DNA from: Nymphaea colorata | Lineage: Eukaryota; Streptophyta; Magnoliopsida; Nymphaeales; Nymphaeaceae | Reading direction: 5' to 3' | Assembly: GCF_008831285.2 (NCBI RefSeq) | Contig: NC_045147.1 | Location: 22,840,981-22,904,980, forward strand | DNA length: 64,000 nucleotides | Shown here: piece by piece, positions 13,179 to 24,775 of the stretch | How the letters are laid out: each line of letters starts with the position of its first letter | How positions within the stretch are numbered: the stretch's first letter is position 1 | The notes under the pieces: generated by a model | Told to the model about the DNA's origin: nothing | The model's input: the letters and a program-made list of their open reading frames with translations, nothing else | Databases searched by the model: none | Program-made: the position numbers and the translations under genes

Positions 13179-14479
13179 TGGGTATCTACTAGACTCTTGT
13201 GCCAAATTAGATGAGAATCTTATGAATAGACAATTTTAAGGCGATGAGAGGGCAGAGATTAAGGTAAAAAAAAAAGATGCCAAGCCATATTTTAAAAGAC
13301 AAAAATACCCTTCCTAGGAGAAAATAAATCGGTTCCTTTAATGTAGACCCCTTGGCTTCTTTGAAAGGGTATTTCTCTCTGTTAAAAATATGGTTTGGTT
13401 TTTATTTTTTTAACTTAATCTTATATATATATAAGATTTATGGATTTCTTCAGGTTTAGACGGAAAACTCCTTCAACCTTTCACTGCTTGATGCAATACA
13501 TAAAACAGTTGTAATTGAACAAAACTCAATATGAATAGGGTGTTTTCTCTTTGCTTCGAAAGAAACATTAAATTTGAATTTTCCTCCAACACTTTTGAAT
13601 TGTTCAGTCGTATTTCATCGACCAGTCACTAACTGCTGTCGTCAACATTGGCGCGTGTTAGGCTGTCTCAATCCATATGCATTGTCAGCCCTTATCAAAA
13701 CGAGCCAGAACAATACGAACCTTACGAACTTTTTCCCTATTTTTTTTATCCATTCTTACTTTTGAACTAGAAAACTGCCAGGTTCGCCATGATACTCAGA
13801 TATGGCCGACGTTGCTCATAACAATGACGTTTCGAATTGAGGAGAAGGGCGCAAGGATCCGGGTCCATGGCCACCGTTCTTGGCAAAGGCACGACGTGGA
13901 TGCATGGAAGTTCATGGAATGGGTCTATCTATCTCATTTCAAATCTGTCTATAAAGAAATTCGGGTTCCATTACTAGATGAGTTCGGATTTGATATGTAG
14001 TTTCAAATGGACCCACATCCAAGTCTCGTCACTGACTAGGAGCTGGCCAAGGTTCAACACGAGTTACTACATACATCATATCTAATTTTAGTCGGATCCA
14101 AACTTTGCTTTAAAACAGGTTCTGAATTTGATTTCGACTCCAAATCTGGTTACATTGGGTTCCATTAACCTGAATTCCATAAAATTAAGCTAGATTATTC
14201 TTTGATACAAACTGTTTATGCCACTGAGCAGTGCACCCCACCTATGTTTTCAAGATCATTCCAAACACTTAAATGTGTCTAATTTAACACTTAATTGAAA
14301 GTTTAGTTTTGTATCTAAGATTGTCAGGAATCTTAGTTAAGTGTCTAGATATATGGTTAAGTGTCCTGGTTCTCAGCTTGTTTGTGGCTGGAAACAAAAC
14401 TGACCAGCAGCTATTCTCGAACTCTAGCTCCACACATAATGATGAATATTAATTCTATTCAAATGAGTTTGCTGAGCCT

Positions 14480-14660
14480 TAATAGTGAATTCAAGCTCAA
14501 CATGTAACGATGAATATCAATTCTATTCAAACGAGTTTGTCGAGTCGAGAAAAAGCTGCTTCCGTCGAGCTATTTTCGAGCTCAAGGTTTCATTAGTCGA
14601 GCCGAGCTCGAGCTGACTGAACTCGGGCTTGACTCGGCTCGTGTTCACCCTTAGCTATGG
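14480..14660. repeat. GAGCTCGAG-rich degenerate repeat
   Basis: Dense, overlapping variants of CGAGCTCGAGC / GTCGAGCCGAGCTC at 14535-14640. A related block with the same word composition occurs at 18415-18600 (TTCGAGCTCAAGC, CTCGAGCTTGAAC, TCGAACTCGAGCTC). Such Ser/Leu-codon-like low-complexity blocks are common dispersed repeats in plant genomes. No element borders are visible. Confidence 0.5.
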
Positions 14661-14692
14661 GAGGAATGAAATTAATTGGCAGCGCTACATAT

Positions 14693-14837
14693 AAATTCCT
14701 GTTTGGACGACGCTAAAACCGGTAAAACCATATCCAGTATCTCAGGTCTTATAGCATCAAAATAAATTTGAAGACATTTGTTTTGATGCTAAAACCAAGC
14801 TTATGACATGATTTTAGCATTTCCCAAATAGGATTTA
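14693..14837. mobile_element. Short MITE with about 26-bp imperfect terminal inverted repeats
   Basis: The left end at 14693-14718 (AAATTCCTGTTTGGACGACG, then CTAAAA) pairs with the inverse of the right end at 14812-14837, which reads AAATCCTATTTGGGAAATGC then TAAAA on the minus strand. Total length is about 145 bp and non-coding. The flanks are too AT rich to fix the target-site duplication. Confidence 0.6.
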
Positions 14838-15090
14838 AGTTGCTTGACGATTTTTTCTTCTCCCTAGAACGAATAAAAGTCGGGAGTCTCTTATTGAAGA
14901 TGATACAAGGGTTGTGTATATCTGGTGTGTCCTAGCATGGTTGCCTTCTCCATTTACTAAATTTCCAGAGTGAGACCGAATGAAACTCGTAGTAAAGCTT
15001 ATATATTATATCTCATCGGCCCAGCAAGTATTCCTTGCTTAGGTTTTTTCATTAAGGAACGATTAATATAAATTAGGTGCTTAGTGCCAG

Positions 15091-15152
15091 TGGTTGATGC
15101 ATATGTTGTCACATGACATTGTGGTTGACGCATATGTTGTCATATGACATCA
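15091..15152. repeat. Two tandem copies of a 31-bp unit
   Basis: Copy 1 is 15091-15121 and copy 2 is 15122-15152. They differ at only a few positions and both contain GCATATGTTGTC and a CATGACAT/TATGACAT end. Confidence 0.9.
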
Positions 15153-18100
15153 TAGGCGAAGCTATCATATTATAGCGAGGAGCCCAAGTGCCCCACCGGC
15201 GTCATATACAAAAGGCTCACCATCCAAGCTTTATAATGCCGGCCGGTATATGTCCACCATGAACTGAGTCACCTGCGACATCAAACATTAATCCTTCTTG
15301 TACATATTATATTAAATATACGTCGCGACGTTATTTAAGGAGCTATATCTTAGATGGGTGGGGGAGCCAGAAATTTGTGGCAAAGAATCATTGATGTAAG
15401 AAATGTTAGATTGAGGGGCACCACTATGTGATAAACTAAATTATGTTAAAGAATCAATATGTAAATAAAATACAATATTTGGTTTTTGTGTGGGCAACTG
15501 CCCACACCTAGCTCCGGCACTGCAACTTGAATAAATACAACATATTTAAATAAAAACACACCCTTGAACTATTTCTCGTGAAGAAGGGAAAAGTTTCAAA
15601 GAAGTCCGACGCCTTCGGAGGCTTACCAGTTACGAAAGGGATAGCATTATGTGGTGGTCAGACTGCGACCAAATTCCGTGTTTTCTAAGCTTGAGAAAAT
15701 TGTTGGTAATTAAGGATGTGTTTGAGAGCTTCTGGAATCAGATTCAAGGCCGAATAAAATACTTTTTATATGGGACCTATGGTATAAACAAACACAGGAT
15801 TTTACCATTATGTAAAAAAGAGGATTTGAGATTGGCCAAATCTTAGATTTGTGGTTGGATGGAAAGAGATCCAGTCTTAAACCTATGGACCTGATATTTC
15901 TAATCATCTTAAATCACGTAGCATCAGGCTATCAGACGTTTTCAAGAGAAGTATTATTATGAAATTTCTAAGTAGATCCCACGGGTCCGACGTCCCTTGA
16001 CCAACTACTCAGGAACAAGAACATCAGCCATTCTCCTATCAACACGCCTGAAAAGACGTGCTTTCAGCATCATACTTAATAATGAAATAATTGCTCCAAT
16101 ACTAAAAAAATTAAATTTTTTTAACCATACTTTCGGGTCGTTCAAAGGGGCATTCAGTTTTTCCACTAATTAATCAATTCACGAGGGAGAAATTCAATTT
16201 ATTCTGCGTTGTAGCACTTGCACATTCCGTTCGTCGCCGACCGCCGGCAAACGGAAAGGTGATCATAAACAAAACTTATTGCCAAAGGCTCTGATTTTAC
16301 CGCAAAAATGACCCCGTGAAATTCCACCAAGTTGATTAGATGCCGGAAACCCACGTAGACATTTTTGTGATAAATGCCGGAAACAAATGAAATGAACATC
16401 CGGTGAGGTCGAAGCTCGGTGTAGTTTCTTTACGGCGCGCATAAACATTTAAAGTTTTTTTTTTTTTTCCTTTCTTGAGAAGAGCTGTCACTGGCAAGTG
16501 TAGATTTCCATGGCTCGGTTTGAAAAGAAGAAAAGGAAAAAGGTGATGGAAAAGTTTAAGAAAGAGAGTTAGGTGCAGTTAACATCATATCTCACAATTT
16601 ATGTTGACTTCGCAGATTCTGGTTTTAGTTAGGTAAGATTGGAGATAAGATCAGCAAATAATATTTTGTGTCTTTTCCAAAATGGTCTTGCTTTAATCGC
16701 TTATTTGCAAATAGCCCCTTGCTCAAACTAATTTTCAGATAGGTCTCTCAAGTAAGGAAGTTGAGGTTGGGTGGACTTCTCTCTCGGTTTATGCCAAGAA
16801 GAACATGATGTTTAAACGCTCATGAAAAGATTATTCTGGCCCATCCGTTTTCAAATATATTCAGCCCCAACAGGTAAAGGAATTCAGATTAATTTGTTTA
16901 TTAATCAATTCAGAATCAGTGGGAAGTGTCATAACTGAATCTTAAACGGAAGTGCAACATCTAACTCTTTTATAAAAATTCTATTTGATTACATACAAAT
17001 GTCTGGTCGGATCCAAATCTGATCACATAGGGACCAACAAAATCCGTCAAAGTGGATTCCACCTGAATCCAAACCATTTACATCCCAATCACACAACTTA
17101 GTTATCTTCAGTTCGATTCTTGAAATTGGAAGTTAAATTTGTGTTTCCTATGACCATGATTAGTTTAAGCAGAACAGATTATTTGTTATGGCATTATAAC
17201 TGCGACGGTGAAATGCCATAAAACATAAAGTGTCCTTTTAGTTCAAGTAGAATGACCTATTTTAAAAAAAGATAAATAAGCATGAATGGCTTTCGGACAG
17301 ATTGGGCCATTAAGATAAGGATTATTTTGCTAGAAACCCTAACGACAATGATGGTTTTGTGCGTGCCTAGACATTTAATATTGTGGGGCCTAACCAACTG
17401 GGCTTTCCGTTTGAAAAATAAGAATGGAGCCGGACGAACAGCCTATCACCAGCATGCACGAGGAGATAACACGCATTTCACTTGAAAGAGGCAGGCGTAC
17501 GCCTGCATTAGGGCGCCTGGCCGAACCTCCGTGCAACATTTTAGGTCTCTCTGACTTGTTCGGACACAAGGTAATGTCTATCAGTTCAGTTCGTTGTTCT
17601 CACAATCGGCCACTTTGAATCGGTTTGGAGGCAAATCGATACAACTTTGTGGTCGATTTAAGGATGCCACATGTCAGCTTTTTGAATCTTTTTATAAAAT
17701 ATTTTAATTTCTTCATGTTTTGGTTAGTTACATACATCCATTTGCTTCTTCCAGTAATTTTTTATATTTTCAGCCGATTCAATTTAAGAACCAACTTTTA
17801 CGCACCGATTCAAAGTCTACAATGTAATAGTATATGTTAGACATGTAGGCCTAATCGAATAAGTTTGGAACTCCTCGAGCATTTTGACAATGATAAAGAA
17901 GAACTAATATACGACTTGTAAGCCATGCCTCCTGCAACAAAAGATGCATTGAACTTGAAAGGGCAAAATTGGCACCCACAAACAGGAGGGACGACCTGTC
18001 TATCAACTAAACGGAAAGCAAGTTAGTTTGAAAATACAACTGAAAAGTATATTCGGTGACAGACAAAAAAAAATGTGGCTGAGAGGCACCAATATAAGAA

Positions 18101-19350
18101 ATATTAGATCTCGTAATTATCTATAAGAGACAACATGTAAATAACATAAATTCACAAAACGTAAAAACTGATTAATCACCTACTAGAAAAAATAAAATCT
18201 TTTTTTTTATTTTTTTTTAATATCAAAGGGATCTCAAAGTTATTCTTTGTCTTAAGGTGGTGGAATTGAATATTATGAATTTAAGATCTTCATTGCTGAA
18301 GTAAATTCAACAAAAAAAAAGAAAGGCTTGAGGCACAAAGAAGAGAAAAAGCCACATGCCCTTTAACTTTTCAATTACAAATTTAAATATTGATATTTAT
18401 GACTGCACTAAGGTTGCACATGAGTCAATTCGAGCTCAAGCTTAATGTGATTCAAAAAACTCGAGCTTGAACTTGAGTCCTACTCCATAATGCTCTAGTT
18501 CGACTCGATTATACAGTGTCGAACTCGAGCTCAACTAATTTACCTCGTTTAATTCGTTAATCTGTCTTGTTTCTTTTGACTTGTTGAACTCATCAACTTG
18601 TTTAGGTCGCTAAATTGTGTTACTAATTCAACTATGATAAAAACCGGTTTTACGTAGTCCAGCCGAATCAAATTTACAGGAACTCTGACTCATTTAACAT
18701 TTTGAATATAAATTTAAACACGTTATAACTGAGTGAAACTAGAATCAATTTTGGAGCGAGTTCGAATTGAACTTGGAGTTAGCTTGACTTGACGCAGCCC
18801 CTAAAATTAAAAATAATAATAATAATAATAAAATTAACCCCAAAAATGAGGAAGAACAGGTCCGAGGGCTTCCGTGGGAACGTGTTTGAAGATGAGACAA
18901 GTTGAGATAGCGAACGAGGTTTATCATGTTCTTTTCTGCTGTTGACCACTGGGTGGGGGACGGCTGTGAGGAGGAAAAAATGAAAGCCGGGGAGACTGTG
19001 GCGTTCCACATGGTGGTGGAGGGTGAGAGAGCCAAAGCGTGAAAGCGGGGCCCACTCCTAGCGTGGGGAACGTAGACGCTGTCAAAGTGGGTCCCTGCTG
19101 CCCCCTCCTCCAACTGGGTTGTTTCTGAGGCAATGGAAGTGTAGACGCGTGGACGGTCAAAGGGGAAGAAGAAGAGGTGAGAGCGAAGGGCTAGGCCGTT
19201 CGGGATGAGAAGGTACCACCTTCCCTCAGCGGCTTCGCGTGTTCTCCTCCCCGTTACGTCGTCGACGGCCTTCCGGGATTTGAGAGAGAGAGAGACAGCG
19301 AGTTCCAGCCATTGCGTGTGATTTTCAAGAATTTTTACCAACCTCAACGA
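15153..19350. other. Gene-poor intergenic DNA upstream of the PP2C gene
   Basis: Mostly AT-rich, with the second GAGCTCGAG-rich block at 18415-18600. Two weakly similar segments at about 15350-15520 and 18060-18180 share words such as GAGGCACCA, TAAGAAATRTTAGAT and ATGTAAATAA, suggesting copies of one old element. A short forward open frame at 17424-17615 is discussed under findings. The reverse open frame of 200 codons at 18745-19347 overlaps the putative PP2C promoter and has no recognisable domain, so it is not called as a gene. Confidence 0.55.
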
Positions 19351-20015
19351 CGTGGGTCTCTCTCTCTCTCTCTCTGGTTGAGAATTCGATTATTTACTCT
19401 CTGGCCCTGCGGGGTGCAGTGAGTGGAGACAGAAAGGGTGCGATATGGGCTCCCAGAGCGAGTCATCAGAGCTGCTTCTAGAGAGAGGGAGAGAGAGAGA
19501 GATGGGCGCCATAACACCAGAGTCTTTTCTAGAGAAAGGGGAGAATCACCAGATGACGGGCCACTCATGATTTGAAGGCTCTGAGAGTCTGAAAAGGAGC
19601 AACTGACTTGGTGGGTAGAGAGAGAGAGAGAGAGAGGGAAGGAGATATCCCATCCCCATTGTTGTGCTTGGTTGTAGATAGAGGTCGTGTTGGTTTTGTC
19701 GTGTTGGCCGATAGGGAGGGAGTTTTGAGGCCTGCTGCTAAATTTTCCTTACCCTTTGAGCGTTTCCCAATGATAAAGTTGTTTCATTAATCTCTTTGGG
19801 TTGTGAGCACCTGGCAGCCCAGAAAGGTAGACTGTGCTTCGCGGGTTCCTTGTGATCTGATAAGCGGAAGGAGAAATTCTTGGGTATTTTTACAGTTTGG
19901 AGATTCTGGAATCGTATTCGAGCCTTTGGAGATCCTTAAGAATTCGGGATGCTTACAATCGCAAGAAGGCGTGGGGAATCATGGGCTTGAAGCGCCGTCG
20001 TGGGTGAGATGTGGT
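19351..20015 (+). promoter_or_regulatory. PP2C proximal promoter and 5' leader with GA/CT tracts
   Basis: CT tract at 19356-19376 and GA tracts at 19480-19502 and 19616-19637, the usual signature of plant core promoters and leaders (GAGA/CT-rich elements). The transcription start is not determinable; no good TATA box is seen. The last 70 bases hold two upstream ORFs. Confidence 0.5.
19949..20007 (+). promoter_or_regulatory. Two overlapping upstream ORFs before the PP2C start
   Basis: uORF A runs 19949-19990 (13 codons plus stop). uORF B runs 19981-20007 (ATG GGC TTG AAG CGC CGT CGT GGG TGA, 8 codons plus stop). uORF B ends 8 bases before the main ATG at 20016. If the leader is transcribed through here, both would be met before the main start codon and could lower its translation. 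Confidence 0.5.
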
Positions 20016-23000
20016 ATGCTCTGTGGTTTGATGGGAATCTTCTCTCTCTGTTGCCGTTCCTTTGATGTTGCCGAGGAAGGGAGAGAGGGGCTTCTGAGAT
20101 ACAGAGATTTGGGGCGCCATGCCTTTGGGGAGTTCTCTACAGCCATCATCCAGGCCAATCAAGTGCTGGAGGATCAGAGCCAGATAGAATCAGGGCCATT
20201 CGGGACGTTCGTTGGCGTCTACGATGGCCATGGAGGCGCTGAAGCCGCACGTTACGTTCGGGAGAACCTCTTTCAGCACTTCAAAAGTCAGTAGGCGAAT
20301 TTTGTTTTCTATGATCTCTATATATATTTTGCCTGATTCTGGCAACTGGAATCGTTCTTGAGTGTTAGTTTGTTTGATATGATTGCTGGTTCTTGGTGAG
20401 AAATCTGGTAGTTCATGCCTCAAACTAAATGGGATCCTTTTGCTTTCTCGAGCCTTCCGTAATGTTCCTTCTTTCAGTATATTAATCTAAATCTGCACTC
20501 TTTTACAGTCAAACACGATATCGTTTACAGTGTGTGAACCTGCTTTCTTTATGCTATTTGAATCCTCAACTTGGCTAAGCTGCTTTAAGGTGCAGAAAAG
20601 ACCAAGAAATTGGTACTTTCATTGCGAGAAAACGTTACCGAACTGTTTTCGGTCGACTGGAGATGTCCCGCCTTGCTGTAGCTTGCAGACCATGTATCTT
20701 CAAGGTTATGTTTACATATATGGAGATGCCAAAAGAAATGGTTGCTATTGTACTCTGTTTGTGGTTCCACTTGAAGCTTGTCATCCTTCTTAACTTTCCC
20801 TCAGGCCCTGGAATCAGGATGGCTGGAGGGATGCGTACCTTTCATGTAAATCATTATGGGAAGGTTGCTGACTGAAACTATTTGTTCTACTTTTCTGACT
20901 CTTATATATCTACCAAGTTTAGACTAATTGCGAAGAAACTTATTGAAATTGGTTCTTATCCATGCTTTTTTTTTTTTTGTATAAGCTGCCAGAATTTGGA
21001 GTAGATTCTGATCATTATGTGCTACAGAGTCCTTTCATTGAGATACTTGCAACTAATCTTTCTTAAATTCTCTGTAACAATATGTTTGTTATTTAATTTT
21101 AAGCAGCTTTCTGTTGGCCCCACAGTTTGTCCGTTCTTGACGGTTGCAGTTTACTCAGTTACATGTTCACATTTTGTTTTTGCATTCCAGGACTTCTATC
21201 AGAAGCTGAAGTTATGTCCCCTTCCATCATAGATAGGGCCATTCAGGAAACGGAGGCCGGATTTACTACCCTTGTTTCAGAACAATGGACCACAAAACCA
21301 CAGATGGCAACAGTTGGGTCCTGTTGTCTGGTTGGTGTGATCTGCCAGAGAACACTTCATGTGGCCAATCTTGGGGATTCGCGTGTTGTACTTGGGAAGT
21401 ATCTAGGCAGAGAAATTGCTGCAATACAGTTGTCTACAGAGCATAATGCTAACCAAGAGGCTGTGCGACAAGAATTGAAGGCAATGCATCCTGATGACTC
21501 ACAGATTGTGGTCTTAAAACATGGAGTGTGGAGGATAAAGGGTATTATTCAGGTGAAACAATCATCTGTATTTTCTATTCTGGTTAAATGTGCTGCGCTG
21601 TTCTGAGGATTCGGCTTTTATGGCATTGTGTTTTTGAAAACTTGCTCTGCTCTTTCATCCATGTAAACTTACTCTATTTTTTCCTATTGAGGTTTGCTTC
21701 TTCTAGTTTGAGTTTGTTTCATCAATTTCGAATAATCTGGAACAGTAATTTTGTTATATGGGAATTGGGACGAACATTGATTTTGGAAGTGAATTATCTA
21801 ATGTATGTAAGTAGTTTGAGGTAACTCACAAATATAATTCTTTTGTGCTTGACGAAAACAAACTTTAAATAAGCTACATGAAAACATGACATAATTGCAA
21901 ATTGTTACCCTGTCCCTTATGTCACAACATTACGCTGGATGTACAGTTGTACACTAATGAAAGACAAGTACGCACTGTACTGCCTTTTGATGTGGTAAGT
22001 GCAGTCAAGTTGTTCAAACTTTTACATGTATCAATTTGAGATATTCATGTGTGAACCTGCAAAAGCACAGGCTGAAGTTTCTCCCATTCTCCAACCGTAT
22101 TCATAATTATTCACTCAATTGAATTTTGGCTTTTTTTTCACAACAAAAGAATAGGTCTTAGTTTTTTCCTTTACATATTAAGTATTGTGCAAGCCCTCAG
22201 CCAGTAGGAAACTGATTGAGTTTGATATTATATACTCATCATGTGTTAATTGATAGACATGTTGTTTATGATGATTCTGTGGACAAGTCAAAGTCTCTTT
22301 TGCTCACCCTCTAGAACGCACATGCATCAAACAGAATTTCATAATGCTTTTTCCCTGCCTCTGCAGTTTCAGCTGCGATTACTGGTTCAGACAATGAAGG
22401 CTACAAAAATGATGATTTCGTTTTTCCTGTTGGTCATGATAATTTTATTTCTTATCTTTGCCAAGAGCGGCCAGTAATTTCCTTATATTCAGATGATGCT
22501 GAAAGTCCCTGCAATCTGTTCATGGGCTTCTTGGAGAATTCCCATGAAAAGAACATTCTTTTCTGTCTTTGCATCAAATGTTGCTTTTCTTTGTTCAATT
22601 CTTTTTCTGCCTTTTCCATGTATCATTTTGATAGCTAGCTGGTACATTAAAATTTTGATCTATTTAAAAAGCTTTAGGCTAAGAATCTTTTAGATTTCTA
22701 GATTTTTATTCTAGTGTTAGCCTGATCTAATGCATTCAGAAAGTGACATCAATTATAACCTGCAGGTTTCAAGATCAATTGGTGATGTTTACTTGAAGCA
22801 TCCGCAGTTTAACGGGGAATCAATCAATGGAAGGTTCAGAGTTCCAGAACCAGTAAAAATGCCTGTTTTAACTGCTAATCCATCTATAATTTCACTTAAT
22901 CTCCGACCATGTGATTCATTTCTTATATTTGCCTCGGATGGTCTCTGGGAACACTTGAGCAATGAGAAAGCCGTGGAAATTGTTCACAAGCATCCAACAG

Positions 23001-23618
23001 CTGTAAGCTTTCATCTCCCTGTGTAATACTCTGGTTTATTGTTGGAGACTATACTGTAAGTTGTAGGCTGCTGTACATCGAGGACATTCATTTTGCAGCC
23101 AAAGATCATGTGGATTTTGGCTTGTACTAGTACAAATAGGTTAAGAAAAAATGTGCACGCCGCTGAACTTTGAGAGCATTTGTGTTATGTAAGCAAAATT
23201 ACGCCCTTTACTAGCTTGTCTATTTTCCCTATTCAGATTTTTATTCGACCATGTTTCTTTGTCAAATTTTATTGTAACACGAAGACACTTATCCAATCAG
23301 TCGCATGTGATAAAGAATGAGAAACCTTGCCATATCTCAAAAGCTGTACTCTCGTGAAAGACTTGAATCAACCTTCATTTTCATTAGAATGTGTTCTCCT
23401 TGCAGGGAAGCGCAAAAAGACTTGTGAAAGCTGCTCTACAAGAAGCTGCCAGGAAAAGGGAGATGCGATACGGGGACCTCAGAAAAATAGACCGTAAAGT
23501 TCGGCGCCATTTTCATGATGACATAACAGTTATTGTATTGTTCTTGAATCATGATCTCATCTCAAGAGGTACGACACAAGGTTCTCCAATATCAGTTCAT
23601 AGTTCTTTGGAGCATTAA
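20016..23618 (+). CDS. Protein phosphatase 2C, clade D
   Basis: Mg/Mn-dependent Ser/Thr phosphatase. Clade D members in Arabidopsis dephosphorylate the C-terminal threonine of plasma-membrane H+-ATPases and are inhibited by SAUR proteins (family knowledge; the role here is inferred). Exons: 20016-20286, 21191-21552, 22766-23002 and 23406-23618, giving 360 residues in one frame with GT-AG introns. Motifs in order: [11 protein letters not shown] (residues 46-56; metal/phosphate-site region), YDGHGG (69-74), GSCCLVGVI (133-141), NLGDSR (150-155), [20 protein letters not shown] across the exon 2/3 join, FASDGLWE (266-273), and [16 protein letters not shown] followed by HFHDDITVI (325-333). All catalytic aspartates are present. 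The start at 20016 ([13 protein letters not shown]) is the first in-frame ATG; the frame upstream is open but has no ATG. The gene is convergent with DONSON. Confidence 0.95.
22345..22638 (+). other. Orphan coding-like open frame inside PP2C intron 2
   Basis: A forward frame of 97 codons without stop (preceding TAA at 22342, closing TAG at 22636-22638). It begins with a pyrimidine tract and a good acceptor (CTGCAG, 22361-22366), then reads [36 protein letters not shown] and [18 protein letters not shown]. The mixed, acidic composition looks like real protein, unlike the hydrophobic frames of AT-rich intron. It is not part of any PP2C I know and has no start codon at its head. It could be a captured exon from another gene or a cryptic exon. 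The product is not recognised. Confidence 0.4.
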
Positions 23619-24775
23619 GTGCATGTTATCTATTCATTTTTTGCACCGGCCCAAAAAGCTGGTGGCTTGCACAATTCGAATCCAGCAGCATGCAAGTTGT
23701 ATTAAGCAGTGAAGAGAAGCATTGGTCAAGAGAGTAGCTAGTCCTGAATTCTTGTGTTGGACTCGTTGTACGAATAGTGGGAAATCATTGGCTTGTATCT
23801 GTTTATCCAATATGAATACAAATTTTGTCCTAGAAGGCTCGTATCTTCTAATGCTACTATCAAAACGTTGTGAGGGATGTACATAGATATTTGACAATAC
23901 CAGTACGCAGAGAGCAGCTTATTGGAGCAAATATCGAGTTTTTTTTTTTTTGGTGATCAAAGAATGGCAGCCCCGGAACCATGAAAATTGTGTATCACGG
24001 TCCTTAAATCACAAAATTCTTTAATAGTCAAAATATTCCAAGTTATTTCGCTAAATCATCTTCTGATAAGTTACTGGCATCCCGACCAATTTCATGGTTT
24101 TTGAAATCCATTGATTCAGATTGTACGCTATTATCCAGCCACCAAGTGCCCAGAGTCAGATCTTCCAAAAAAAAAAAAAAATTAAAGAGAGTATATGCAA
24201 TGCTGAACGAATAGGCCCATTGCACGTGACTGAATCTGGATTTACATCAGATCCAGATCCAATACCAAAACAACAACATAACACGTCCTAACTGCCAGCT
24301 GAAGCACAACAGCTCGGTCATCTTAACAAATTTTGTGTTTTATATTTTTTAAGGTGTAATTGATGAGTAACGACAAATTAAGAACCTCCTCTTTCTAGCA
24401 ATGTAACTGATGACCAACAAGGAATCAGTAAACCATGCCGATCGTCTTAGCTGAAGCATATCTGGTGCTTTCTCCGGACCTGCTTGGATTTATTTTGTAA
24501 TTCAACAAAAAAAGGAACAAGATACTGAGCATTATCAATGGACTAACTGCTTGAAGAATAGGATAAAATATGCAAGATTACAACAAAAAATCCACATTTC
24601 ACCAACAAGTTTTTGTTACCATGCCGCAAGGCCGCAACCTTGAGACACATCATACAACTTTACTTTGGGTCAAGAAAATTTACAAGTGCTTTCTTCTTTT
24701 AGTTAATTAGATAAGATTATGTTGAAATTGTCTAGTTCCTTCAACTTCTGCTTGTCCATGCACAAGGGAAGTACT
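23619..24775. other. Convergent 3' spacer between PP2C and DONSON
   Basis: Contains the 3' untranslated regions of both genes. Poly(T) at about 23940-23951 and poly(A) at about 24167-24181 are the only low-complexity tracts. No coding potential is recognised. Confidence 0.6.

Larger units (their letters stand above)
10571..14692. other. Gene-poor intergenic DNA
   Basis: AT-rich sequence with scattered short open frames lacking domains. The forward frame ending near 14000 (about 107 codons from 13677) is the longest and is not recognised. Visible structure is limited to a poly(A) run at 12420-12437 and the CT/TA microsatellite at 13125-13178. I see no gene here. Confidence 0.6.

Noticed and set aside
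18745-19347. 200-codon reverse open frame upstream of PP2C
   Set aside because: No recognisable domain, a Leu-homopolymer end from an AAT/AAG repeat, and overlap with the presumed PP2C promoter. Its length is explained by locally higher GC.
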